A stretch of DNA of 64,000 nucleotides from Cylindrodendrum hubeiense (GCA_014621425.1 JAANBB010000008.1:124001-188000), one strand, 5' to 3'. Numbered from the stretch's first letter, positions 47,525-60,281 are shown. The notes: generated by a model not told the origin, from the letters alone. Numbers and translations: made by a program.

Positions 47525-50500
47525 ATGGACCTTTCTCCGTCCCCTTCGCGGGATTCAGGTTATGAAAATGACCTGGAGACCATGCTTGCGGACATAGCGG
47601 TGTCTACAGACAAAGAGGAGAATAGCATGGTAGACCAAGATCCACATTCCAAACGGGAGATTTGGCCACAGCCAAACGAGGACTTGTGAGTACTTGAACT
47701 CCTTGTAGCAGTTATCTGTCCACATTTTTACTTGCAACTTACAACATCAGCATTGCCGAATTGGCTAAAACTTTCCGAATCGGTCTTGTCTGCCGTCAAT
47801 GTGGCGAGAAAGGTGATCCAATGGAGTTTGTACTCTGTGGAGGCTGCGGGGCTGCTTATATGCCCGCGCACCGACGATGTCTATTGTCATCACCGATGCA
47901 TAAACCAGAAGAAGGTGGTTCGATCTCGTATGGAGCTCCATGTGAGGAGGTTGATCTTCCACAGTTCATCTACACCATGTGGCTACTTGACTCGAGACTC
48001 ATTGACAAGCACAAAGCATCCTTACATGCTGATGACCTCTGGTCTACCTGGTTTGGAGTCCCCTCCCAACAGGAAGGATGCTTTCCACAGCTTCATATCT
48101 ACCCGCGACTCGAGCATCTGATCGACACGGGCCCTGACAGACCTCCACGCCAATACCCGAGCCTCATATCATGTGTCGGGGACACCGGATCTGGCAAAAG
48201 CACACTCATTCGCGCCATGATTCGAATGGTCGCTCCCCGTTCCCACCAAGAGTTCCGTGTTCCTATTCCAGGTGCTGCTAGCGATGGCTTCGACTCTACA
48301 AGTAGCGATGTACATCTTTTTTCAGACCCTGGGAGTATTCAAACTGAAGTTCCGTTGTTTTTCGTTGGTAAGAGTCTCATGGAGGGATCTGATTCCGGTT
48401 TGCATGATTTGGTGAATTAATACTTCTCTCTTCCTAGATTGCGAGGGCTTTTCAGGCACGGACACACCGGTATCCAAGAGGCTCCTTTCAAATGCTCGAC
48501 AACCACTGGCAGCCCCGGCTACCAAAGATGGTACGACTCGAAATCCATCCCCTGCCGATAGACCAACGAAGGATATCTTAGCCGAGCATGCGAATACTGC
48601 GACGAATCGAATAGAGTTGAAATGGGGCCAAGTCCTTGCACCAGTGGATGCCTCTAAAGGAATAGGTCGCAAGCCTCTCGGTCAAGTCGACGTCAACTCG
48701 AGGAACATTGTTGTCAAGACAGTGTATCCGAGGTTGCTATATGCATTCTCCGACGTTGTTTGCTTCTCAACGAACAATTCTCGGTAAGAAGAGAGTTCTC
48801 TTTCTTGTTCATCACATACAGTTAGCTAATCAAAGCATAAGAGCATCGCAAAACATTCTGGAACAAATGTTCAAGTGGGCTAAAGATGGCCACGATAGGA
48901 CATTCAATCAACGAGTCAGACCAGGCTTGATCATCATTCTAAACAAGATGCCGTCCGATTCACACGATTCCCTTTCGTCAGTTACAGAAGCAACCCGTCG
49001 ATTGTTGGAAAGCTTCCAAGAGTCCACGCGGTTCGAGGAGCTTCAAAAGAAGTGGAAGGCAAGAGGGAGAGTCATCAGTACGGCAGAGGAGCTAATTCTA
49101 TGCTACTATGAGTCCTTTCGGGTTATTTCCATTCCGCAATACAATCCATCCTCGCCTGCAGCAGTCAAGCAGGTATCGGAACAAATCAAGGTTCTTTATA
49201 ACGAAATTCTCTCCATGTCGAAAAGAATACGGCAGAGGAAGAGATCCCTGAATATGGATTTGGACGTTTCGAGTCTTAGTGCATACCTTCGTCGATCAGT
49301 CGCAGCACTTGGCAATGACTTCCACAATTCGCTGGACTTTCATCAGCTTTCGGATGGACTATCTGCCCTCCCGAGAAGGTTTAGTGAGCACCTGGTCCAG
49401 CTCATGTCAAGAATGGTGAAGCTTAGACACTTCGACACGAGTCAAGCTATTGGAGGCGAAGCCGAGCTAGTAACACAGATGTCTTCATACATTGCAGCGT
49501 GCATTGTGGCACAAATAGACGAGTCAGATAATCCTGGTACAGCTCTCCCAAGACAATTCAACTACAACTTGATGAAGTAGCTGTACTAACTTCGCTATAG
49601 AATCAATCCAGAAACGGAAAGAACTTCTCGTCGAAGAAGCTCGACGAGGACTAGAATGTTTCCGTGACCGTTTTTGGCGCTGTGAGGCAAAGGACTCAAC
49701 CGGTCAAAGAAGGTGCAAAAACTATTGGGAGGGTCATGACAAGGGTCACCAGTTTGATGATACCATGAACTTTTCCCCAGATGGTTCTAATGAGAACATA
49801 GAAGTCGGCTTGTATCAGAGCTCATATGATCCAGATGGCTTCACTGACCAAGTTTGGGAAGCGCTTTCTAACATACGAAGCCGTGCTCGGTCCATGGAGA
49901 AGCTCGCTTCTGCGGCGACTACGTGTGGTGTCATAGGAGTTACCACGCAAAGGACTTGTCTTTCATGTTTATCGAATACTCCGACAAACATGCTCCCCTG
50001 TCGACCACAGCAGCATGGGATTTGCCAGGACTGTATACGAAGATATAGCAAAACTTCGGAGCAGGAGTCACTGATACAGATCAGCTCTTGTCCACTGGGC
50101 TGTTCTCTCACTTACACACCTTGGAGTATCCGAGTAAAGCCTCGGACAGCAGGCGCTCGTATTCTCTCTTTAGATGGGTTTGGCTTCCCGAAATCAACAG
50201 CAAAGAATGAAGATTGAGAGCTAATTCTTCCACGATAGAGGTGGGATTCGTGGCATCATTGAAGTGACCATTCTGGACGAAATCGAAAGGGCAGTGGGCC
50301 AAGGCCTCCGTATACAGGAACTCTTTGATCTCGTTATCGGAACTAGTACTGGTAAGCCCGCACGCACTGTTTGAGGAACCTATGTATAACAATAGCGCAG
50401 GCGGTCTGGTTGCCTTGGGTGTTTTCGAAAACAACTGGTCCCTCAACGAAGCTGACCGATATTTTAACTCTCTTTTGAAAGAGGCGTTTTCCGCTAGAAG

Positions 50501-51817
50501 GCTGATTGCAGTTCCAGTTCTATCAAAGGTAGCTGAGCCATTTATGACCCACAAGTACAAAACGGCTGGCATCAACAACACTCTACAAGCCAATTTTGGC
50601 AAGAACTTCTTGTTTGGGCAAACGGAGCTTTTGCAAAGCACGGGTGACCGGGTGAAGGTGGGAGTGGTCACTTGCCTCGAAGGTCAAAATCAACCCTGCC
50701 TCATAGCAAACTATTCTCGGAATCCTTCCGATAAGCTAAAAGACGGCAGAGAAGGATGTGAGCACATGTTCATTGAACCTGATAGCAGAAGGCTGACGCG
50801 AAAGATTAGATGACTGCTTGCAACGCGAAGATGAGCAAAAGAAGGACTTTTTGACTTGGCAGGCGTAAGTATTGTCTTATAGCGTTCTTTGATCCCTACG
50901 GCATCACTAAACGAAATCATAGCGCTCGAGCTACATCCGCGGCCCAAACTCTCTACAAGCCGTACATCCACCCACCAACCTATAGAACATACGTGGATGG
51001 CGCCACCGTCCGAAACAATCCTGTGAGACTGGCATACGAGGAAGGTATGCGTATCTGGAAGTCGTCAAAACCACCAGACATCATTCTGTCCCTCGGCACC
51101 GGAATTCTCGTTGACAAGGACGGGAAAGTTACTTCAAAGAGGAATGCGCACATGGAAAGCATCAAGAATGTCTTGCCTAAAGGCTTTAAGAAGAAAGTCG
51201 AGACCGGCTTGGACATGGTCCAGGCAACCCTTGATTGCCACCGGGAGTGGGTCGACTTCAGTGGTGCTTTTCGTGGTCGTTTGGGGCACAACTGTCATCG
51301 CCTGGACGTTGGTCTTACGGTGAAACCTCCGGCTCTAGATGCAATCAAGGAGGCGTCTTCGTTGCGTACTGCCTGCCAAAAATATCTCCAGAGCAACCCA
51401 AACAAGCAAGACAAGGCGGTTCCGTACTTCCAACCCGAATATTCCAACGCGCGTTCTCACATCCGCAGCATCGCACGTCGCCTTTTAGCCTCACTATTCT
51501 ACCTAGGACATGATCTGACCCGAGACATGATTCGAGGCACTTTAGAAAGCACTCTTTACTGCCGACTGTCGCCTCACTCCGATGGGGCACCGGCCTTGAT
51601 TAGCAATACACATGGGCCAGTGTTCCGCATAAGAGAAGTCAATGACCGCAACGAGGAGGTTGTTCGGCCAATTCAATTGCCACAAGAGAGGAGGTTTGAC
51701 CCTAAAACAATGTCAACGCCGGTTGAGATTGAAATATCGGGTGGACCATATGAACGATTTGTCGAGGTGCAGTTTCGGCAATGGAAGCACCATTGGGAAC
51801 CGATTGGAGGATTTTGA
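47525..51817 (+). CDS. zinc finger-GTPase-like-RING-patatin phospholipase protein, copy B
   Basis: Exons 47525-47685, 47751-48367, 48438-48783, 48842-49536, 49601-50177, 50239-50351, 50401-50757, 50810-50864 and 50923-51817 give 1271 aa. Domains match copy A in order: acidic N-terminus; zinc finger CRQC...CGGC; P-loop GDTGSGKST (197-205); G3-like DCEG (260-263); G4-like LNKMPSD; zinc knuckle CEAKD...C...H...H; RING-like CLSC...HGICQDC...CPLGC; then patatin GGGIRG, GTSTGG (S835) and VDGA (D999). One intron splits the GTSTG codon run; copy A lacks it. Exons of 346 and 55 nt have identical size in both copies, and the last exon begins at the same coding offset. The donor at 50178 (GTTTGG) is weak. 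Likely activity is membrane-lipid hydrolysis controlled by a nucleotide-binding module; ubiquitin-ligase activity of the RING is possible but unproven. Confidence 0.88.
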
Positions 51818-52620
51818 GGTGGAAAGGCTTTTCATGGCCTGATAGTGTGTTGGAGCTGGTTATTCGACACTGAAATATATAGTATGCTGGGTTCGGTATT
51901 GGCGTTAATTCATTACATTTTGGCTCACTCAATCTTCGCCGTGCCAATTGAGAATGTCTCTTGCTCGATATTAGCTTTGAGATCAAGTAGTTTGGCTGCA
52001 ATCTGAGAAAGGCTTGTATTGGTGCAGGCCGCAGACCAAAGTGGAAACCACAATGTGCTTCTGAGCATTGTTAGCTCAGCTGGTGTCCATGGGTCTGGCA
52101 TGGACTGGCTATCCCTGAGCCTTAGCTACCCTACAATTTGGCTTGGTCTGTACGGACGACAGCTTTCTCATATTACTTAGACTTAGCTTATCCCTTGTCT
52201 TTAGACCAACTGTTGTAAAAGACTTGAAGATGTTACAATGATTTATAAAGCTGTGGTAAATTAATGACTCAACCAATTCCGTTCAGCATGTCACTATTAA
52301 CGCTACTTGTCAACCTTGACCATCAAGGGGAAAAAGTTCTACAGATACCCGATTGAATGCTGCAAGCTGTGATCAACCTGTAGAGAATGAAATTAATCTC
52401 CGCGACACCGTAAATCATCACAATAGATGATGTGCTCGTGTTGAGCAAAATGTTAGCTGCATGATTGGGTGCCCAACTCACCGATTTGCGGCACAGGCAG
52501 ATCTCGTGACCTGCTCAGCCTCGTCGGGGCTTCAGGCTCAAGAAGCAGCGGGTCGTTTTCAATTCCGTAAATATTCACGCATCGGCAGCAGTCGTCGAGA
52601 GAGTACCAAAGCTGTCAGCG
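51818..52620. other. intergenic, 0.8 kb
   Basis: AT-rich spacer between patatin copy B and NLR 2. An A-box-like GTTAGCTCAGCTGG near 52070 has no matching B-box and is not a tRNA. Nothing else seen. Confidence 0.5.
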
Positions 52621-55600
52621 ATGGGTGATCGCCCCATTCCCCACAACGCACGCAAAAGAACCAATGTCGCCAACAATTCCGACAGTCCGCGAAATAGAGC
52701 CGAGAAATGTAGCACGATAGACAGTCCCGACATCGCCCCTGCAATCGGTGACCGCATCGTGTCTCACAACACACTTGGAAACAATACTACTATCAATCAA
52801 GGCGATGTCACGAACATATTCTCACGCGAGCTACATCCGACCGCGACCGCGACCGACGCGGCGTTCGACTCGTACGCCGAGGAGAACAAGGCACGATGCC
52901 ATCCCGAAACTCGAACTAAACTTCTCCATCAAATAAGGCAATGGGCGGAGGACCCTCATGGCGAATGCATATTCTGGTTAAATGGTATGGCAGGCACAGG
53001 GAAGTCCACAATCTCCCGCACTATTGCCTGGTCGTTCAAGGAACGGGGATTGCTCGGCGCTAGCTTCTTCTTCAAGAAAGGAGAGGGAGACCGCGGACAT
53101 GCACGTTTCTTCTTCACGACAATTCTCTCCCAACTCATATATTGGGAACCTACACTGGAACAACACGTGGGCAGTGCTATTGGCGCCGAACTGGCGCTGA
53201 ATGGGAAGGGTCTAAGAGAGCAATTTGAGAAGCTCATTCTACAGCCTCTTCAAAGCGTTCACCGCGATCCCGATAGTCCTCTCAAGATTGTGATCGTCAT
53301 AGATGCCCTAGATGAATGTGATCGAGACGAGGATATCAAACTTATCATTCATTTACTGCCGCAACTCAAGGCGTTGGGCTCGGTGCGAATGAAGATATTT
53401 ATCACCAGTCGGCCCGAACTACCGACTCGCCTCGGTTTCGAGGACATCAAGGGCAAATATGAGGACGTCGTTCTTCACCAGATACCAGAACCCGTGATTA
53501 AACACGACATCTACATGTTCCTTAGCCATGAACTGGAAAGAATCAGGATGGAGCACAATAGCCAAGCGCTTATCAAAATACCGTCAGATTGGCCAAGCGA
53601 ACATGACCTTCAAGCTCTTGTCCACATGGCCGTCCCACTGTTTATTTTCGCTGCAACCGCCTGCCGTTTTGTTGCAGATCCATTTTGGTCTCATCCCTTA
53701 GACCAGCTGAAAAAGGTGCTGAGCTATCGGTCCAGTGCCAGTGACCCGGAGTTTGACAAGCTCGCCACAATCTATCTCCCAATTCTCGACCGGCGGATCG
53801 ATGGAAGTACTGGTCTAAAGAAAAGCCGCCTTCTGGATACATTTCAAGAGATTGTTGGCTCGATTGTTCTCCTAGCCCAGCCTCTTTCGGTTTTGTCTCT
53901 CGCAATGCTTTTAGATACCCCCCCAGAAACGATAGACGGCCAGCTCAGAACTCTCCACTCTATTCTCAGTATTCCTTCTAAACCCAACCAACCTATCAAG
54001 TTGTTTCATTTATCCTTCCGCGACTTCCTTGTGAATCCGGTCGAGCGTCATGATTTCTGGGTGGACGAGATGAAGCATCATGAGAGACTCGCGGAACGCT
54101 GCCTCCAAGTCATAAATGGAACCCTGAAGAAAGACATTTGCAATTTGCAAAAGCCTGGAACTGTTCGCACGGAAGTAGACCCAAACACGATCAACAAGTT
54201 TTTGCCAGCACACGTTCGATATGCTTGCCAGTACTGGGTGTATCATTTGGAACAGAGCAAAGGTCGTGTGAAGGTGGGGCAAGTTTACACCTTTCTCAAA
54301 GTTCACTTTCTTCACTGGCTCGAAGCATTAAGCCTTATGGGGAAGATTGGTGACGGTGTTAGAATGATTAGCACCCTGCAGATGCAAGTTAGTCACTTCG
54401 AGTCGAGTCAAGCCTATCTCGTAAAGAATTGCTAACATTTCTTAGCCCGGGGTAAGTGGTGAGGTGACTGCCTTCCTCCACGATGCAAAGCGATTCATTC
54501 TCCATTGTGTCTCGGCGGTCAATATTTCACCTCTCCAACTCTATTCTTCAGCCATATTTTTCTCACCTGAAAACAATATAATCCGAAAGGCGTTTCAAGG
54601 TGAAACTTCAAAGTGGCTATGCCAGTGGCCAAAGGTTGACTTGGATTGGAATGCGTGCCTGCAGACGCTCGAGGGCCATCGCGACCAAGTTTCGTTGGTC
54701 GCGTTCTCCCCCGACGCGAAGCGGGTGGTATCATCAGACGGCTCTGTTATCAAGAACTGGGACGCTGCTACAGGCGATTGCCTGCAGACGCTCGAGCTCG
54801 GCGGCAGAATACTCGCGCTCTCGCCCGATGCGAAACGGGTGGCGTCAAAAGACAGTTTTGATATCAAAATATGGGACGCCACCACCGGTGACTGCCTGCA
54901 GACCCTCGAGGGCGTCTGGGACGACATTGTATTACTCGCCTTCTCACCCGACGCGAAACAGATGGCGTCGGTAATATTTCCTGGGACTGTTCAAATCCGG
55001 GATGCTACAACAGGAAGTTGCCTACATATGATCAAGAGCTGTGATACGGTCTGCTCGGTTGTGCTTTCGTCTAATGCGAAATTGATAGCGTCAGAGTCAA
55101 GGTATCCAGATTACACTTTTAAGATCTGGAACACCGCTACGGAAAATTGCATGCAGATAATCAGGTATCATGGCAACGAAGCCTCGGTCGCGTTCTCACC
55201 CGACGCAAAACAGGTAGTAGTAGCATCATTAGATGGAACTATCGACATCTGGGACATTACTACAGGTAATCGTCTGTGGACTTTCAAAGACCTTGGCCGG
55301 GCTGATATTTTCTGCTCTGTAGGGTTCTCGCCTGACGGGAAACGGTTGGTGACAGGAGGCAGGAATGTCACCCAGATTTGGGACACTGGCACAGGTGATT
55401 GCCTGCAGACATTTGAGGGCCACTGCAATGCCGTCCGCGCAGTCACATTCTCAGCACCCGATGCCAAACAAGTGGCGTCAGCTTCAAGCGATGGTACTGT
55501 TAAGATCTGGGACGCCACCATGAGCAATTGCCAGCAGACGATTGCGCGCCACCTTGACCGCATCCACTCAATCATCATCTCACATGACAAAAGACAGGTG

Positions 55601-57133
55601 GCATCAGCATCGGCGGACTGTGCTGTTAAGATCTGGGACTTCATTACAGGCGATTGCTTGCAGACGCTTGAGGGCCATCGTGGAGAAGTTCGGTCTGCTG
55701 TGTTCTCCTCGGACGCGAAATGGGTGGCCTCAGCATCGAAGGATCGGGTTGTCAAGATCTGGGATACCGCTACAGGTCGCTGCCTGCAGTCATTTAAGGA
55801 ATGCCACTACGACGATAAATTCAGTCACCCCGCCTACTACCCAGTCATGTTTTCGCCCGATGCAAAGCGGGTGGCATCGTTAGTAGACGATCTCGCTATT
55901 AATATCTGGGATACCACCACAGGCCGTCGCCTGCAAAAGCTTGCACACCAGTTTGATCAGATGAATCTTGCAACATTCTCCCCCGATGCAAAGTTGGTAG
56001 CATCACCGTCACAGGGTTGTACTGTCAAAATATGGGATACTGCTATGGGCGATTGCCTGCAGACACTCAAGGGCCATTCTGATGACATTACCTCAGTTGC
56101 GTTTCCAGCTAATGCAAACAAGCTAGCGTCAGCGTCATGGGATGGTACAATTAAGATCTGGGATACCATAACAGGCCGCTGCCTGCAAACACTCAAGGCT
56201 CCTAGCGGGTCTGATATCTATTCAGTCGCCTTCTCCCTTGACTCGAAGCGGGTAGCGGCAGCGTCAGACGATGGCACGCTCGGGATCTGGGATGCTGTCA
56301 AAGGCGATTGCCTGCATATCCTTCAGGATTCTTATGAAACCGGTATCTGCTCGGTCGCGTTTTCGTCTGACGCGAAGCGGGTGGTATCAGTATGGCCAGG
56401 GGTCGGGACCATCAGGATTTGGGACGCCGCCACAGGCGATTGCTTGCTAGCAATCGATGATTTTAGTAGCTATGGTAGGTATCATTCGGTCGCCTTCTCG
56501 CCCGATGCGATGCGGGTAGCGTCAGTCTCAGGCGAAAGCCCAGTCAGCATCTGGGATGCGGTTACAGGTGGTTTCCTGCAGTGGCATCAGCACCAGGGTA
56601 GCGGCGGCGGCGTCTACTCGATCGCGTTCTCGCCTGACGCGAACCGCGTGGCATCGACACCGGGCCGTACAGCCGGTTTTGAGGCGCTTATGGGACATGG
56701 CAACTGGGTTAATTTAGTAGCCTTCTCACCCGACCTAAAGCGGGTGTGCTCAGCGTCGGACCACCGCACCATCAAGATCTGGGACGCCGCTACCGGCGAT
56801 TGTCTGCAGACGCTCAGCATAGACAAAGTCCTTGGTAATATTTTCTTCAATATTACGGGCTCACGTCTCCCTCTTGCAATGGACGCCATCGACTTAAAAC
56901 TTCCGTCTGCCTCGGACACTGTGTCGACCAAAGTCCATAAAAAAGCTAGTCGCCAACCCTATGGCATTAGCCGAGACAAAGCCTGGATCACCTGGTGTTC
57001 TGAGAACTTGCTATGGTTGCCTAGTGAGTTTCGGCCGGGGCGCTTGGCTGTAGTGGAATCAACCGTCGTTATTGGCAGCGACTCGGGACGGGTAATACTC
57101 CTCAAGTTCTCAGCCGATGACCCGATCGCCTAG
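52621..57133 (+). CDS. NACHT-WD40 NLR-like protein with amyloid-motif-like N-terminus
   Basis: Exons 52621-54387 and 54446-57133 give 1484 aa; the 58-nt intron has a GCTAAC branch point and sits where NLR 1 has its last intron. The short N-terminus has no effector domain but carries LGNNTTINQGDV (residues 52-63), resembling the short amyloid-signalling motifs found at the N-termini of fungal NLRs. NACHT follows: Walker A GMAGTGKST (122-130), Walker B IVIDALDECD, ITSRPELPTRLGF, LFHLSFRDFLVNP and RYACQYWVYHLEQ. The C-terminal half has 16 WD40-type units ending IWDAATGDCLQTL-like, more diverged than in NLR 1, with one shortened unit near 56650. The closing WITWCSENLLWLPSEFRPG segment matches the end of this protein class. 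Expected role: ligand-sensing propeller, nucleotide-driven oligomerisation, and signalling by amyloid templating to a partner effector. Confidence 0.88.
52765..52812 (+). other. candidate amyloid-signalling motif in NLR 2
   Basis: Encodes HNTLGNNTTINQGDVT. The G-N-N-x-x-I-N-Q-G-D core is Asn/Gln-rich, has alternating polar and beta-branched residues, and sits between a disordered leader and the NACHT domain, the position of known sigma, PP/RHIM-like and HET-s-type motifs in fungal NLRs. Confidence 0.5.
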
Positions 57134-58605
57134 CGATACCTAGTGGAAGCCGATATTGCAATGTCTTATTTTGTCCTTATTTTCCATTATCTGCGTCACA
57201 GCGCGTTAGAAGAAGGACTTAGTAGGAGCCACGGATTCATACTTAAATGATACTCTGATAAGACAACTCCTCCATATTCACTGTGCCCCATTACAGCTCA
57301 GAAGACCAATAGAAAAAGCAGCCATTGAGGATTTTCAAGCCGGAAGTTTATGCCGTCAACCAGAGCAATATCCTTTATTCTACTCTACGCGATTGAATCG
57401 GCGGCAAATACCTCCCTATCGGCAAACCCTGGATGAAAGGATTTCTGCGCCGCAACCCGCTAAAAAAACGCTCAGAGCAAAAAGAGTTCACATAAAATGG
57501 ACAAATGGAGCTCATCCGGTTGCTATCCGTTGATTCCTTAATATCTTGAGCCAGCCAGGGACCCGCACTATCCCTTCGCGTAATCGTTGGGATTCCGCTG
57601 AAGCTGGGACTAACGGTCTTGTGATCGGCCGATCATGGCCTCGATTAACGATTAAGAAACATCTGGCAACTGTAATTAGGTTACAATAACTGAGGTTATT
57701 TCAGCAGATGGAAAATATATTTACCCATTGGTCATCTTTATAGATCAGAACTTGCGGCAACCATAGTTTTCAGACGAATTAGACGAAATGATCATTTTAA
57801 CTTTATAACATCGGTTAAATTGAGGCGTAAACTCATGTAAAGTAGCTGCTTAACAGGATTTTTGAAGAAAATGTGGCATGAGACAGGAACAGGAAATCAC
57901 ACAATTTAGCAAGCTGCCGCGTTTCAATTGGGAATTCAACAAACGATTAAAATCTTGGGACGCTCGACTCAACAGAGCAGGCTCTCAAAACAATACACCG
58001 TTTATTTAAGTATTTAAGGCGTTTCTGACTGAACGATACAAGTCAAAATTACTCAGAATTCACCGTCAAAATAATAGCTTCCTACCTCTTTGATCGCATG
58101 TTCATCTGATCTGTTCACAACCTGGTTTTGGTTCTGGAGCATCGAGTGGGGTAATGAGCTACCAGGCTAAGTCAGCTTCGTTATTTTCCCCATAACTCGT
58201 TCGTTTACTGCCGAATGCTGTGGGAAAAAACTGACAGGGCTAGACTTTAGTTCCTATCTGTTGGGCAGCCATCTACCCACCAAGGAATCGAGCCGAATAG
58301 CCGCACAGCTGCATTCTAGGTGGCATTTTATGCATAAGAAGCTTCTATAAATAACAGTTCTGCCCCCTACTGGCGTCTGGCTACGTCACCACTTCCCCGC
58401 TATCGAACAGGCAGCATGATCGGCAATTTGAAAAAGTCAGCACTAGTGTTGCCGATGAAACAAGCTGAAGCTGACGAAATATCGATTCATCTTGACACTT
58501 TTCTTCCCACATTGATTATTAGCTCTAAGTATTCTCTCAAGATTCTTGGCTACCCACAATCCTACATCACCACGACTTGGCAATCCATTCTCCTACGCCA
58601 AGATC
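57134..58605. other. intergenic, 1.5 kb
   Basis: AT-rich. No gene or repeat recognised. Right end contains the promoter of the next gene. Confidence 0.5.
58346..58353 (+). promoter_or_regulatory. TATA box
   Basis: TATAAATA 260 nt before the ATG at 58606 of the conserved fungal gene. Confidence 0.3.
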
Positions 58606-60281
58606 ATGGGTCTAATCGTAAAGCTTGTCGGGTCAGGCGTCGGCCTAGTCTCCGAAGCCATTCACCACCGCCGAAACCGTCCCGAATCCGATTCTTCTTC
58701 ATCTGCTAACCCCAGCCAAGGCTCGTCCTCTGCTCAGCCGATTCCCAACGATCAGCGGGAGTATGTAAGCCCTGGTCAAGCTGGCATCGAGCCCTCCTCT
58801 AGGGAAAAGGAGATGAATCACGAAGAGGACGATGGCTACTCCACGGGCGACGAGCTCGCTGACGATGCGGCGGCCTGGGAGCTTGATGAGATGAGTGATC
58901 GATTGGCGCCGCCATCGTATGAGGCTTCTGAAGCTGCTCAGATGCCGTCTCCTGCCGACTCTGAAGACGTCAAAGTCGCGAAGCAGGAGAAGATGATCCT
59001 CGCGCTGGTACAGATGGCCGGCCCGCCGCCAGTATCGATGCAGCGACTTCCATGCCCTGTCATCCTCCCGCAACGGCGCCCAAGAAACAAGAGCCGTGGG
59101 TTTGTGCGAGCATATGCGCCTGTGTTACAGGACAGCGGCATCAGCCAGGATGTATTTTTGAAGTTCCTGTCCGATTGGGAAGTGGCAAGCAAGGTATGTT
59201 GATAGCGGAAACGCGTTTGTTCAATCTGTGTTCGTCTATGATCTTCCATTTTCTTGGGTCATACTTGCGAACAGAACAATATAAGACACTGATGCGTTCC
59301 TGGCAGACTGACCCTTGGATCGACGCGGTATTGATTGCGGCCAATGTGGTGGGCTTCGTACCTGAAGTCGCAGCCCAAGTTGTCTCAGCTGTAGTTAATG
59401 TCGCTGCTGGTACGGCTGCGGAGCTACAGTCTCGCTACCGGCGAAATACATTTCTTGATCGAGTCAACCAGGACTTGCTTATGCCTCGCGGTCTGTATGC
59501 CATGGTCATGGCTTTCAAAGAGGAGCTTCCCGGTCAGCAGCAGGGTGGACCTTTGACTCGCTTGTCCAGCTCGATGGGTGCGGCCTTTTTCAAATCTGAG
59601 AGGCTCGACATCAATGAGACAGCGGCCAAATACATCAACCAAGATCCCGATGTGTCTGGAATGCAGAAGAAGCTCCAGGACATCCGAATTACCAGTGGCA
59701 AGACCTACACCCAGCTTGAACTCCCTGAGGCCGCACCGCTGGTGTACCCCACCATTGACCGTGCTGTTCAGAATGATCTAGACACAGCGGGCAAGGGCAA
59801 GGAGTCAACAATGTCAAGCATGAAAGATAAGATGAAGGGAGCGGGCGATTTCGTGCAGGACTATTACGACCGCAAGGCCCAGGCTGCCTACGAAGCGGAG
59901 CACCAAGACTCCGCGTTAGCGGTGCCTTCGTCAGCACGCAAGGAGTTCCATTCGCGCTTCTCGGATCCGAATCATGCCGCCAACAGTGGGTCGCTTATCT
60001 CACTTGTGACAGGCGGTGCTATCAACCCCAAGGAGCGACGGCAGAAGAGGAGGGTGGCGAGATGGGAGAACAGGAATGACAGGAGAGCTGCCCAAGGTAG
60101 AGCGCCGCTGCCTCCTCGTCGACGCATGCAACCAAGGGGCCAAAGGAAGGGTCCCATCAGGAAGCTGCTACAGCCGAATGTGCTCTACTTCATCATTGTA
60201 AACTTGCCCTCACAAGCAGAGGTCCAGCAGTCGGTGCAGCAGCTGGAGCAGACTATGGATCAACAACATCTTACTAGTTAA
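58606..60281 (+). CDS. conserved fungal protein of unknown function, 520 aa
   Basis: Exons 58606-59193 and 59307-60281 joined in phase 0 over a 113-nt intron with a CTGATG branch point. The upstream in-frame extension starts with TTG, so the ATG giving MGLIVKLVGSGVGLVSEAI is used, a Gly-rich start common to this class. The N-terminal third is disordered, Ser/Pro/Glu-rich (PPSYEASEAAQMPSP is PPxY-like). A conserved block RGFVRAYAPVLQDSGISQDVF follows, then across the intron TDPWIDAVLIAANVVGFVPE, a hydrophobic helix-forming segment and AAGTAAELQSRYRRNTFLDRV. The tail is very basic (KERRQKRRVARWENR) and ends with a short hydrophobic VLYFIIVNLPS. The combination of amphipathic segments and basic tail suggests membrane association, an inference. 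No enzyme motif seen. Confidence 0.8.

Noticed and set aside
48322..48672. Reverse 116-codon frame over exon 3 of patatin copy B
   Set aside because: Shadow of a gene whose exons are confirmed by alignment with copy A.
13236..52145. Shared word CTACCCTACARTTTGG at ~13237 and ~52128 as a possible transposon end
   Set aside because: Only about 16 nt match, no inverted partner or target duplication; expected by chance in a window of this size.
52065..52150. A-box-like GTTAGCTCAGCTGG suggesting a tRNA
   Set aside because: No B-box, no cloverleaf pairing downstream.
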